Source: Anaerospora hongkongensis
GTDB lineage: Bacteria; Bacillota; Negativicutes; Sporomusales; DSM-15969
Reading direction: 5' to 3'
NCBI RefSeq assembly: GCF_004339805.1
Contig: NZ_SLUI01000004.1
Span: 248,001-312,000, forward strand
Length of the DNA: 64,000 bases
Of the stretch, positions 36,136 through 44,269 are shown in pieces. The notes beneath the pieces were generated by a model. That model did no database searches, had not been told where the DNA came from, and saw only the letters and a program-made list of their open reading frames with translations. Position 1 is the stretch's first letter, and each line of letters opens with the position of its first letter. The translations under genes were made by a program, and so were the position numbers.

Positions 36136-36567
36136 ATGCGCAGCCGTGAAATGGAACTGCTGCTGCCGCAGCGAGACCCTTTTTTATTTGTTGATGAGCT
36201 GATTTCGGCTGATAGCCGCGAAATTACCGGTGTCATGACCTATGATACGGCTTTTCCTTTTTATCAGGAGTATGTGCCGGGTAAGAAGACTGTCCCGCCA
36301 ACGCTGTTGATTGAAGCATTGGTACAGTGCGGCGGGGCAGGAGTGAACAAACTGGGGATTACGGGCAGAGAACTGTGGGGCTTGGCCGCATTGGAGAAGG
36401 TTCGGTTTTTTGCGGCTGTCAGCCCGGGTTCGAGCATCAAAATGGTCGTTCAAAATCACAAGCTGTCCAGCCGTTTGATCAAGCAGTCTGGAGAAAGTTT
36501 CTGCAATGGCAGGCGCATTCTCCGGGCAACCTGGTTTTGTCTCAAGCTGAATGCAGCGTTACGGTAA
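36136..36567 (+). CDS. FabZ/FabA-like hotdog-fold protein lacking the catalytic His
   Basis: 143 residues of the 3-hydroxyacyl-ACP dehydratase family. LLPQRDPFLFVDELI matches the FabZ N-terminus, and PPTLLIEALVQCGG the central helix with its conserved glutamate. The catalytic histidine of FabZ (GHFP) is replaced: the aligned segment reads FYQEYVPGKK, with Tyr46 in that position. The protein is thus unlikely to be a normal dehydratase; it may bind acyl chains or act as a thioesterase-like hotdog protein. AAGGAGG ribosome site. It follows yhfT by 43 bp and is probably in the same biotin-controlled operon. Confidence 0.72.
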   Translation: MRSREMELLLPQRDPFLFVDELISADSREITGVMTYDTAFPFYQEYVPGKKTVPPTLLIEALVQCGGAGVNKLGITGRELWGLAALEKVRFFAAVSPGSSIKMVVQNHKLSSRLIKQSGESFCNGRRILRATWFCLKLNAALR

Positions 36568-36637
36568 GACTTTCAAATTGCCTATCCAGAAATATTCTGC
36601 TAGAATGGAATTGCTGATTATAGGGGAGGCAATTTAT

Positions 36638-37207
36638 ATGAATAGGATTGTTAAGGAAGTATATGAGTGGGTTTACTCAATAACGATATCGCTGGCAATT
36701 GCGCTGTTCGTCCATATTTTTATTTTCCAACCAACCAAGGTGGTGGGGCAGTCGATGGAGCCCACCTTGCAGGAAGCTGATTATCTGGTGGTTTCCAAAT
36801 TGTCGCATACGTTCAAACGTCTGCCGGAGTACGGTGATATTGTCATTATTGACAGCCGGGTGAACCGCGACAGGGATTGGAAGGACGATGTTGCCGAGCC
36901 GGTCAACAATTACCTGAGTATTTTTAAAGGGCAGGCTTCTTTAAGCCATGATGTCTGGGTAAAACGTGTTATCGGCAAACCGGGTGATAGTATTACTTTT
37001 CAGGATGGTAAAGTTGTCCGCAACGGACAAGTGCTGAATGAGACGTATACAAAAGAAGATATGCGTTTTTACCCTGAAAAGAAAGTGATCGTACCGGCCA
37101 ATCATGTTTACGTTATGGGAGATAACCGCAATAACAGCAGTGACAGCCGGATTATCGGCCCAATACCGCTTAATCATGTTTTGGGAACAGTCGTTCATAA
37201 AATTTAA
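36638..37207 (+). CDS. lepB: Signal peptidase I
   Basis: 189 residues. One N-terminal membrane segment (about 14-30), then the catalytic Ser39 in VVGQSMEPTL and Lys109 in WVKRVIGKPGD; box E appears as GDNRNNSSDSRIIG. It removes signal peptides from exported preproteins on the outer face of the membrane. A 30-residue insertion between strands (about 75-105) is longer than in Bacillus SipS. Start ATG 36638 after GGGGAGG. A terminator follows. Confidence 0.94.
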   Translation: MNRIVKEVYEWVYSITISLAIALFVHIFIFQPTKVVGQSMEPTLQEADYLVVSKLSHTFKRLPEYGDIVIIDSRVNRDRDWKDDVAEPVNNYLSIFKGQASLSHDVWVKRVIGKPGDSITFQDGKVVRNGQVLNETYTKEDMRFYPEKKVIVPANHVYVMGDNRNNSSDSRIIGPIPLNHVLGTVVHKI

Positions 37208-37224
37208 ATGAAGCACTAACCCGG

Positions 37225-37254
37225 CCGCCTGCAAAATTTTTGCAGGCGGTTTCT
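37225..37254 (+). terminator. Intrinsic terminator after lepB
   Basis: Perfect 11-pair stem CCGCCTGCAAA / TTTGCAGGCGG, followed by TTTCTT. Confidence 0.88.
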
Positions 37255-37376
37255 TACGTTATAGGAAGAACACTCCAATTCAGGTAAATTTGGCCACTTT
37301 ATGCATAAAGTGAGACAAGCCCGATTAAGCTATAGAGAGTAGCTAGTTAAGTTTTTAAAATCGAGGTGGTTTAACC

Positions 37377-38270
37377 TTGAAATGGAGCTATGGTTTACCC
37401 GGTGTTTCCGGTGCGCTGCCACAGCTGATGATAGTTGCGGTAGCGGCGGGGCTGTTTGCAGGAGCAGCCGTTATACTAACAGTGCCTGCACCACCGGTTA
37501 GCGAGCAAACAAAAAATGAGGTTTCCCAGCCTGTTCGCGAACCTGCCTTGCCCCAGGCTGCTCCGGCTAAAGAGGTCCGTGTTCACACTGTGACTGAAGG
37601 AGAGACCTTAAGCGGTATTGCTGCTACATACGATATTGATGTAGAAACGCTGATCAGCGCAAATCCACAGATGGAAGATGCCATTTACCCTGGTGAGGAA
37701 TTAACTGTATTGCCTGGACGGGGCATATTGCATGTTGTCGAGGCTGAAGATACATTTTGGAGACTGGCCAATTTGTATGGTGTGACAGTGGAGCAGATCA
37801 TGGCGGCAAATAACAAGAAGAGTGAAATTCTGTCACTTGGTGAGAAAATTTTTGTTCCCGGCGGACGTTACCGATCTGCAGAGTCTGCCTCCAGAGCCGG
37901 TGCTGCCCGCTTTGCCTGGCCGACGGCAGGAGAGCTTTCTTCGCCCTTCGGCTATCGCTGGGGCAGGGCGCACACAGGCATTGATATTGCGAATGATGTC
38001 GGGACTCCCGTTGGCGCAGCAAGAAGCGGGCGTGTGGTATTTACCGGCTGGCAGGGAGGCTATGGCTACACGATTGTAATGGAGCATGGCAATGAATATA
38101 GTACACTTTATGGCCATTTGGACAGCTTTGCCGTAAGCCAGGGGCAGTATGTGCAAGCCGGACAAACTATCGGCTATATGGGTGATACAGGCAATTCTAC
38201 CGGCCCCCATTTGCATTTTGAGGTTCGCTTAGGAGGTATACCGGTTAATCCGATGCTGTACTTGAAGTAA
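37377..38270 (+). CDS. LysM-LysM-M23 peptidoglycan endopeptidase
   Basis: 297 residues. A signal anchor (about 14-36) leads to two LysM modules (about 70-113 and 118-162; HTVTEGETLSGIAATYDID and HVVEAEDTFWRLANLYGVT). The C-terminal M23 domain (about 183-297) has the zinc ligands in HTGIDIA and HLHFEVR with YGHLDSF. It probably cleaves peptide cross-links in the wall; similar proteins serve in sporulation or division. The start is TTG 37377, seven bases after GAGGTGG; no ATG is suitably placed. Confidence 0.88.
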   Translation: MKWSYGLPGVSGALPQLMIVAVAAGLFAGAAVILTVPAPPVSEQTKNEVSQPVREPALPQAAPAKEVRVHTVTEGETLSGIAATYDIDVETLISANPQMEDAIYPGEELTVLPGRGILHVVEAEDTFWRLANLYGVTVEQIMAANNKKSEILSLGEKIFVPGGRYRSAESASRAGAARFAWPTAGELSSPFGYRWGRAHTGIDIANDVGTPVGAARSGRVVFTGWQGGYGYTIVMEHGNEYSTLYGHLDSFAVSQGQYVQAGQTIGYMGDTGNSTGPHLHFEVRLGGIPVNPMLYLK

Positions 38271-38365
38271 TGGTGAATGCTAATCGATAGGGCTGTCAGC
38301 TGCGCTGTTACTATGGTAAAATAGGAAGAGATCCGTAATTTACCGTCTTAAGCAGAGGTGGTTAC

Positions 38366-38830
38366 ATGAAAAAAACGGTGATCTTACTTGTTATGCTGGT
38401 TCTGGCAGTTGCTTGTGCCGCCAGCGTTGCTGCCGGCCCGGCACCTAACCTGTCTAGTGTTCAGATTGCCGGAATTGGGACAGATTCCGCCGGAAATTGG
38501 ATTAAACCTGTTAATCATAGTATTTATCCCAACAAGCTGAGCGGAGACACACTGTATTTGTGTGTACAGTTTGTTGGCTATCCTAACTGGAACCTGGTTT
38601 TCTTTTACCAGAACGGATCATTAATTAATAAAAATAAGCTGGTAAATTACAAAACCACGTACATAACCACGGATGGATTTGTTAGCGGATACTGGAAATA
38701 TTATTCCATTCCCCTTGCGGATCTGCCAGGGAATACTGCAGGGTCACTTGGTCAGTTCAGCGTGAAGGCTACCGGAATTCGCGGCGGTGACTACCAAGAT
38801 CATGTAAACAATGTAAATATGGCAGAATGA
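38366..38830 (+). CDS. Secreted protein of unknown function
   Basis: 154 residues with a cleavable signal peptide (residues 1-23, ending AASVAAG). The mature part is predicted all-beta with many aromatics (LYLCVQFVGYPNWNLVFFYQNGSLI) and a repeated polar pattern; it contains no catalytic motif I recognise. AGAGGTGG ribosome site precedes ATG 38366 and a strong terminator follows, so it is monocistronic. Possibly a surface or spore-associated protein. Confidence 0.65.
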   Translation: MKKTVILLVMLVLAVACAASVAAGPAPNLSSVQIAGIGTDSAGNWIKPVNHSIYPNKLSGDTLYLCVQFVGYPNWNLVFFYQNGSLINKNKLVNYKTTYITTDGFVSGYWKYYSIPLADLPGNTAGSLGQFSVKATGIRGGDYQDHVNNVNMAE

Positions 38831-38857
38831 GAATAGAGTGGGATGAGAATGCAAAGA

Positions 38858-38906
38858 CTCTCAGATACAGGAAAAGTCATTTTTCTGTATCTGAGAGCTT
38901 TTTTAT
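38858..38906 (+). terminator. Intrinsic terminator
   Basis: Perfect 13-pair stem CTCTCAGATACAG / CTGTATCTGAGAG with a 14-nt loop, then CTTTTTTATTTT. Confidence 0.9.
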
Positions 38907-38972
38907 TTTAGCTGTATAGGCCTGACCGGCATCGGGTAACAATAAAGATATTATTCCCTACATGAGGAGCCT

Positions 38973-39371
38973 ATGACCTATACGATTGCTTGTCTGATGG
39001 CGGCGTTGAGTTTTTTGATTAACAAGACCTTGCTTAAATATGTTGGCCCTAAAGTGATATTTACCTATGGACCGGCAGTGGAAGAAGCAGCCAAGACGTT
39101 GCTGGCCTGGTATTTAGGGGCGGACATTCTGGCCACTCATATTATTTTTGGACTGCTTGAGGGTTTTTATGACTGGCTGACCGTTAGTGGAAACGGCCTG
39201 AAGGCAGCAGCAAGCAGCGTAGCAGGACATACATTGTTTGGTGTAATTACAATAGTGATGATCGGGTTTACCGGATCTGTTTGGCTGGCAGTTGCCGGTG
39301 CTATTGTAGCTCATGTTGTCTGGAATACGGTTATTATCCGGCTATGTGCAAAAGGGGATGCAAAGGAATGA
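38973..39371 (+). CDS. PrsW-like intramembrane protease homologue, short form
   Basis: 132 residues, nearly all membrane-embedded (three to four segments). The order EEAAKTLLAWYLG (about residue 31), FGLLEGFYDW (about 59), AGHTLFGVIT (about 87) and AHVVWN (about 114) matches the glutamate/histidine motifs of PrsW-type proteases (EExxK, FxxxE, HxxF, HxxWN). PrsW cleaves anti-sigma factors in Bacillus; this version lacks extra segments, so it is only a family-level call. It overlaps the fin gene by four bases (ATGA), suggesting co-expression with a sigma-factor regulator. Ribosome site GAGGAG. Confidence 0.68.
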   Translation: MTYTIACLMAALSFLINKTLLKYVGPKVIFTYGPAVEEAAKTLLAWYLGADILATHIIFGLLEGFYDWLTVSGNGLKAAASSVAGHTLFGVITIVMIGFTGSVWLAVAGAIVAHVVWNTVIIRLCAKGDAKE

Positions 39372-39613
39372 AGATTCACTATACCTGCGAGCATTGCGGG
39401 GAAGCCATTGATGTCATTGAAGTGGATAAAATTGATGAAGTGCGGTTTGGCTTTGATATCCTTACCGCTGAAGAGCGAAGTCAACTGATAACAGTAGATC
39501 CTCTAATGAATGCTATGTATGTACAGTCCTTGTGCGATGCCTGCATCGAGTCGCTTGGGGTAGCAGATGAGGGCTTTCGGGCCTTGGTGCCGGCAACACC
39601 GGTGCTTCACTAA
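39368..39613 (+). CDS. fin: Fin-type anti-sigma-F factor
   Basis: 81 residues. The small zinc-binding pattern, MKIHYTCEHCGEAIDV...LTAEERSQLI...LCDACIESLGV, matches Bacillus Fin (YabK), which shuts off sigma F so sigma G can take over in the forespore. Its position just before mfd and spoVT is the same as in Bacillus, which raises confidence. Start ATG 39368 overlaps the previous stop. In Bacillus fin is made by sigma F and sigma G; no such promoter is visible here because the PrsW-like gene abuts it. Confidence 0.85.
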   Translation: MKIHYTCEHCGEAIDVIEVDKIDEVRFGFDILTAEERSQLITVDPLMNAMYVQSLCDACIESLGVADEGFRALVPATPVLH

Positions 39614-39638
39614 GGTGAGTGCAGCGTTTAAAGAACAA

Positions 39639-39670
39639 GAGGCAGGTTTTTCAACCTGCCTCGAGTTTTT
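39639..39670. terminator. Bidirectional terminator
   Basis: Perfect 10-pair stem GAGGCAGGTT / AACCTGCCTC with loop TTTC between convergent fin and a small minus-strand gene; GTTTTTA follows on the plus side. Confidence 0.82.
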
Positions 39671-39851
39671 ATTCATACGTAATGCCGTGCTGCAGATCAT
39701 CTGCTGATACGGTCTCGCTGCCTACTTCGTACTTCATTTCCGTTTGCTCTGCAGACCGGGCTTCTTCTAATAAATCAGGGCTGCCGACATAGGATTTTCC
39801 CTCAATATTTTTCCCGTTCCAGAAGCTGTAAGTCTTAGTTTCCTTTGCCAT
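39669..39851 (-). CDS. Small acidic protein of unknown function
   Basis: 60 residues: MAKETKTYSFWNGKNIEG, then SPDLLEEARSAEQTEMKYE, ending HGITYE. No signal peptide or membrane part; no family recalled. A very good ribosome site (GGAGGTGAT) precedes ATG 39851, and the convergent terminator supports a real gene. It lies inside the otherwise conserved fin-mfd interval, on the opposite strand. Confidence 0.6.
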   Translation of the reverse strand: MAKETKTYSFWNGKNIEGKSYVGSPDLLEEARSAEQTEMKYEVGSETVSADDLQHGITYE

Positions 39852-39957
39852 ACTATCACCTCCATATACATTTACTAGTAGAATTCCCTCTTGTAAACAA
39901 TACATTACCGGAACATTTTACCGGCAGATTGACGGCAAAAGCAGGACCGGCTGAGGA

Positions 39958-39986
39958 TAGACGAAGCAGTCGTTACGTGCTACAAT
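39958..39986 (+). promoter_or_regulatory. Putative promoter of the mfd leader
   Basis: TAGACG (39958-39963), 17 bp, TACAAT (39981-39986). It would start transcription about 130 bp before mfd. Confidence 0.45.
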
Positions 39987-40064
39987 AAAAAAGGTTTGTT
40001 GGTAAAATATAACCACATGATATATAGGCATTGCAAAGCGGCGGGCAGTTGTGTACCGGCTTTC

Positions 40065-40110
40065 AATGCCTGCAGGGCTTTAGCCGAAGCTGAAGCCCTT
40101 TTAGGCATTT
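40065..40110 (+). terminator. Terminator-like hairpin in the mfd leader
   Basis: Inner stem GGGCTTTAGC / GCTGAAGCCC (40075-40098) with tetraloop CGAA and TTTT, plus an outer AATGCCT / AGGCATT pairing. It ends about 17-24 bp before mfd, so mfd expression needs readthrough, or a roughly 110-nt RNA ends here. Confidence 0.6.
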
Positions 40111-40126
40111 TATATAGAGGTGCGAT

Positions 40127-43100
40127 ATGCAGCATTTATTCGAATCTTTACAGACAGATAAAACGATTAAGCAGGCTTTGGCCTGCTTTCAAGCCCGAGG
40201 AAGACAGAGCTTGGTTTATGGTATCACAGGTTCACAAAAAAGTGTGATTGCCGCAGCCGGTATGCGGGCGTCCAAGCGGCCTCTGGTAATTATTACAGCA
40301 ACTAATGATAATCTTGAGCAATGGCGTACGGATTTGACGACCATGTTACCGGATTTGCCGGTTGTTGATCTGCCGGCAGCTGATATTGTAACATTTACCG
40401 CAGCGGCGAAAAGTCTGGAGTTGACGGCGCGGCGGATGGATGTCCTGGGAAGGATGGCCCGCGGCGAACGGATTATTGTTTTAACAACGGCCGAAGGTGC
40501 TGCGCAAAAAGTATTGCCGAAACAGGAATTCTTGAATAGCCAGGTTACCTTATCCGCCACTGGAGAGATTGACCGGACGGAAATATTGGAGTCTTTGGTT
40601 AAAATCGGCTATGAGCGGGTAGACCAGGTGGACAGCAAGGGGCAGTTCAGCGTCCGCGGCGGCATAATCGACGTTTTCCCTGTTAACCGTGCACTGCCTG
40701 TTCGTATTGAATTGTTTGGCGATGAAATTGACAGTATGCGTGAATTTGAAACGGTTACGCAGCGATCGGTTGATACCGTACAGCAAGTGGATATTTTACC
40801 GGTAACCGAACCGGAACATAGCGGCAGTTTAGCAGTATTTTTGTCCTATCTTTCTGAGCAGGGAACAGTTCTGCTCGACGAGCCGGCTCGCCTACGTGAA
40901 ACGATAACCAAGGTAATTAAAGAAAATCCGGAAATTAAAAATAAGGTGTATAACTGGCAGAACTTAATCACTGCTTCGTACCCTTATAATGTATTGTATT
41001 TTTCGCTGCTTCTGCAAAAGACTCCGTATACCGAACCTGCAGAAGTTATTAGTATTACGGCTAAAGGGATAGCGCCCTTTCACCGGCAGATGGAATTAGT
41101 AGTGGATGAGCTGAAGAGCTGGCATGACCATCACTTTGCCACCGTCATTATGATGTCCAGCCAGGAGCGAGCCCAGACACTGCAGCAAAATCTTATCCAG
41201 CAAGGCATTTCGGCTACCGTGTCGGAAAAACTGGACACGATCATTCCAGGGATGACTGTATTGACGGTTCGGACCCTTTCGGGCGGCTTTGAATTGCCTC
41301 AAGCCAAATTAGTTGTGATTACCGAAAAAGATATTTTTGGCCGCCAGAAAAAGCGCATGCGCCAGCGTGTGGCAAAAGATCAGCAAATCACTTATTTTCG
41401 TGATCTTAACGTAGGAGATTATGTTGTTCATGTCAGCCATGGCATCGGTAAGTATGTCGGCGTTGAGACGTTGGAAGTAGCAGGTATTCATAAAGATTAC
41501 CTGCATATTCGTTATGCCGGTGAAGATAAGCTGTATGTACCTACCGACCAGGTGAATCTGCTGCAGAAATATATCGGGGCCGAGGGAGATGTACCGCGGC
41601 TGCACAAAATGGGCGGTACTGAATGGATAAAAGCAAAGACGAAAGCAAAAGCAGCTGTTGCCGATTTGGCGAAGGAATTAATTGCGCTTTATGCCGAGCG
41701 GCAAGTACTGCCTGGTTATGCATTTGAGCAGGATACACCCTGGCAGCGTGAATTCGAAGAAGCTTTTCCGTTTGAGGAGACACCGGATCAACTGACTGCT
41801 ATAGGTCAGATTAAAAAGGATATGGAACAGGCCCGGCCTATGGACCGGCTGCTTTGCGGCGATGTTGGCTTCGGGAAAACCGAGGTTGCCATCCGGGCGG
41901 CATTTAAAGCTGTTATGGGAGGTAAACAGGTTGCGGTTCTGGTTCCGACAACGGTACTGGCTCAGCAGCATTACCAGACCTTCAGCAGCCGGTTCAACGG
42001 CTTTGGACCTGCCGTCGATGTTGTCAGTCGCTTCCGCAGCACCAAAGAGCAAAAAGCAACCTTAAGCAAGGTAGCCATGGGGCAATGTGATGTCTTAATT
42101 GGCACGCACCGCTTACTGAATCAGGATGTGACGTTTAAGGATTTGGGGCTGCTCATCGTCGATGAAGAGCAGCGATTTGGTGTTGCCCAAAAAGAAAAAT
42201 TAAAGCGCTGGCGCACGAATATTGATGTATTAACCCTGAGCGCTACCCCGATTCCCCGAACGCTTCACATGTCGCTGGTGGGGGCGCGGGATATGAGCAT
42301 CATTGAAACACCGCCGGAAGACAGATTTCCTGTCCAAACTTATGTAGTAGAATATAGTGAAGCCATTATCCGTGATGCTATTCGGCGCGAGATGAAGCGG
42401 GGAGGACAAATTTATTTTGTTTATAACCGGGTACAATCGATTGATAAAATTTCCGCCCGTCTCAGTGAGATGCTGCCTGATGCCCGCATTGGTGTTGCGC
42501 ATGGACAAATGCCGGACGAATTGCTGGAACAGGTAATGCTGGATTTTTATGAGGGTCATTATGATATTTTGGTTTGTACCAGTTTGATTGAAAATGGTCT
42601 GGATGTAGCGAACGCCAATACAATGATTGTCTATGATGCCGATCATTTCGGCTTGTCGCAGCTATATCAAATGCGCGGCCGGGTCGGACGTTCTCACCGG
42701 CTGGCTTTCGCGTATTTTACCTATAGGCGGGATAAAGTATTGACAGAGGTTGCTGAGAAGCGCCTCCATGCTATCAAAGAGTTTACCGAACTGGGTGCAG
42801 GTTTCAAAATTGCTATGCGCGATTTGGAAATACGGGGAGCAGGCAATATATTGGGTGCCCAGCAGAGCGGACATATTGTCAGTGTTGGTTTTGAAATGTA
42901 CTGCCGCCTGCTGGATGAGGCAATCCACGAAACCCGGACCGGCGAGGCATATGTGCCGCAGCCGGAGCCGATACTGGAATTTAATATTGATGCCTATCTT
43001 AGCGGTGAGTACATTACTGATGCTATGCAGAAAATTGAAATTTATCAACGTATCGCTGCAGTGCGGACAGAGGAGCATGTGGCCGATTTGACGGATGAAC

Positions 43101-43429
43101 TGATTGATCGTTTTGGCGAGCCGCCTGAGCCTGTCCTTAACTTGCTGGCAGTAGCCCGGATCAAGAATTTTGCCCGGCTGCTGGGGATGCGAACGGTACT
43201 GGAGCGCTCTGATTATGTTGAGGTTCAGTTTGCTGATAATCCGGCTGTAGATGGCCAGCGGGTGATGGAACTGCCGTTGCTGTATGCTGGCAGAGTATCT
43301 GTCCTGCCGGGACCACCGCCTGCTTTGCGGCTGAAAAAAGCCAGATTAACAACTCCACTTTTGGAGTGGGTAATAAAAATATTTTCCGGCCTTGCCGGAA
43401 AACCCGCGAATTTGGCGGAGAAACAATAA
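40127..43429 (+). CDS. mfd: Transcription-repair coupling factor Mfd
   Basis: 1100-residue ATP-dependent translocase that removes RNA polymerase stalled at DNA damage and recruits UvrA. The UvrB-like N-terminal part spans about 1-340; the polymerase-interaction (CarD-like) domain about 420-490 ([22 protein letters not shown]). The RecG-like motor has Walker [12 protein letters not shown] (about 580), DEEQRFG (about 678), [12 protein letters not shown] and the Q-rich motif VI region [11 protein letters not shown]. The C-terminal autoinhibitory domain closes the protein. All motifs intact. ATG 40127 follows AGAGGTG. Followed by spoVT as in Bacillus. Confidence 0.97.
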   Translation: MQHLFESLQTDKTIKQALACFQARGRQSLVYGITGSQKSVIAAAGMRASKRPLVIITATNDNLEQWRTDLTTMLPDLPVVDLPAADIVTFTAAAKSLELTARRMDVLGRMARGERIIVLTTAEGAAQKVLPKQEFLNSQVTLSATGEIDRTEILESLVKIGYERVDQVDSKGQFSVRGGIIDVFPVNRALPVRIELFGDEIDSMREFETVTQRSVDTVQQVDILPVTEPEHSGSLAVFLSYLSEQGTVLLDEPARLRETITKVIKENPEIKNKVYNWQNLITASYPYNVLYFSLLLQKTPYTEPAEVISITAKGIAPFHRQMELVVDELKSWHDHHFATVIMMSSQERAQTLQQNLIQQGISATVSEKLDTIIPGMTVLTVRTLSGGFELPQAKLVVITEKDIFGRQKKRMRQRVAKDQQITYFRDLNVGDYVVHVSHGIGKYVGVETLEVAGIHKDYLHIRYAGEDKLYVPTDQVNLLQKYIGAEGDVPRLHKMGGTEWIKAKTKAKAAVADLAKELIALYAERQVLPGYAFEQDTPWQREFEEAFPFEETPDQLTAIGQIKKDMEQARPMDRLLCGDVGFGKTEVAIRAAFKAVMGGKQVAVLVPTTVLAQQHYQTFSSRFNGFGPAVDVVSRFRSTKEQKATLSKVAMGQCDVLIGTHRLLNQDVTFKDLGLLIVDEEQRFGVAQKEKLKRWRTNIDVLTLSATPIPRTLHMSLVGARDMSIIETPPEDRFPVQTYVVEYSEAIIRDAIRREMKRGGQIYFVYNRVQSIDKISARLSEMLPDARIGVAHGQMPDELLEQVMLDFYEGHYDILVCTSLIENGLDVANANTMIVYDADHFGLSQLYQMRGRVGRSHRLAFAYFTYRRDKVLTEVAEKRLHAIKEFTELGAGFKIAMRDLEIRGAGNILGAQQSGHIVSVGFEMYCRLLDEAIHETRTGEAYVPQPEPILEFNIDAYLSGEYITDAMQKIEIYQRIAAVRTEEHVADLTDELIDRFGEPPEPVLNLLAVARIKNFARLLGMRTVLERSDYVEVQFADNPAVDGQRVMELPLLYAGRVSVLPGPPPALRLKKARLTTPLLEWVIKIFSGLAGKPANLAEKQ

Positions 43430-43450
43430 TTTGTCCCTGCTACAGTTAAT

Positions 43451-43480
43451 GAATAAATTGACGGATGGAGATATATACTA
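43451..43480 (+). promoter_or_regulatory. Sigma-G-type promoter of spoVT
   Basis: GAATA (43451-43455), 18 bp, TATACTA (43474-43480): one mismatch to the sigma-G consensus. Bacillus spoVT is sigma-G dependent, so the position is as expected. Confidence 0.58.
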
Positions 43481-43525
43481 TCATTGAACTCAATTGTCAA
43501 AAACTGTAGAAAAGGGGGGATACTG

Positions 43526-44092
43526 GTGAAAGCGACTGGGATAGTCAGAAGAATTGATGATCTTGGCAGAGTTGTTATACCAAAGGAAATTAGAAGAACA
43601 TTACGGATTCGCGAAGGTGATCCATTAGAAATATATGTTGACCGCGAAGGTGAGGTAATATTAAAGAAGTACTCGCCTGTTGGCGAATTAGGAGACTTTG
43701 CAAAAGAGTACTGTGATTCACTTTATGAAGCTATCGGTCATATTGTCATGATTGCTGATCGTGATAATGTGGTTGCTGTAGCTGGTGCATCGAAAAAAGA
43801 ATTCCTGAATAAGCCGCTTGGTGCAGCTGTTGAGAAGGTAATGGAAGACCGCAAGTCAGTGCTCATAAACAACCCGGGCGAATACAAGCACGGTAAGGCT
43901 TGTGTAACTGAGTGTGAAGAAGACGAGGTTTGCAAGTTTACCGCTGAAGTAATATCTCCGATTATTGTAGAAGGCGATGCCATCGGAGCAGTTATTATTT
44001 GCTCAAAACAGTCTGGTGTTCAAATGGCTGATATGGAAGTCAAACTAGCCGAAACTGCAGCAGGATTTTTAGCCAAGCAAATGTCACAATAA
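43526..44092 (+). CDS. spoVT: Stage V sporulation regulator SpoVT
   Basis: 188-residue forespore transcription factor. The N-terminal AbrB-type swapped-hairpin DNA-binding domain (VKATGIVRRIDDLGRVVIPKEIR...) is near-diagnostic, and a C-terminal GAF-like domain (about 56-188) follows, with a CVTECEEDEVCKF cysteine segment. In Bacillus it tunes sigma-G genes and affects germination. The start is GTG 43526, six bases after GGGGGG. It follows mfd as in Bacillus and ends at a terminator. Confidence 0.94.
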   Translation: MKATGIVRRIDDLGRVVIPKEIRRTLRIREGDPLEIYVDREGEVILKKYSPVGELGDFAKEYCDSLYEAIGHIVMIADRDNVVAVAGASKKEFLNKPLGAAVEKVMEDRKSVLINNPGEYKHGKACVTECEEDEVCKFTAEVISPIIVEGDAIGAVIICSKQSGVQMADMEVKLAETAAGFLAKQMSQ

Positions 44093-44114
44093 TTCACGAG
44101 ACAATGGTTAGTTA

Positions 44115-44141
44115 AGTAGCGGACAACGTTCGCTACTTTTC
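44115..44141 (+). terminator. Terminator after spoVT
   Basis: Stem AGTAGCG / CGCTACT with a 9-nt loop, followed by TTTCTATTT. Confidence 0.75.
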
Positions 44142-44269
44142 TATTTATCTTTTCCGATATGGTTCGTGCTATATTTCACTGTACCGAACAGGTAATTTTT
44201 GCTATAATATTAAATGCCTTTTTTAGCATTTATCTAAGGCGGGTTGAACTTAGAGGGAGAGGACTGACT

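Noticed and set aside
40065-40110. Attenuation of mfd by a known riboswitch class
   Set aside because: Only a terminator hairpin is visible; the 80 nt upstream show no aptamer-like fold that I recognise.
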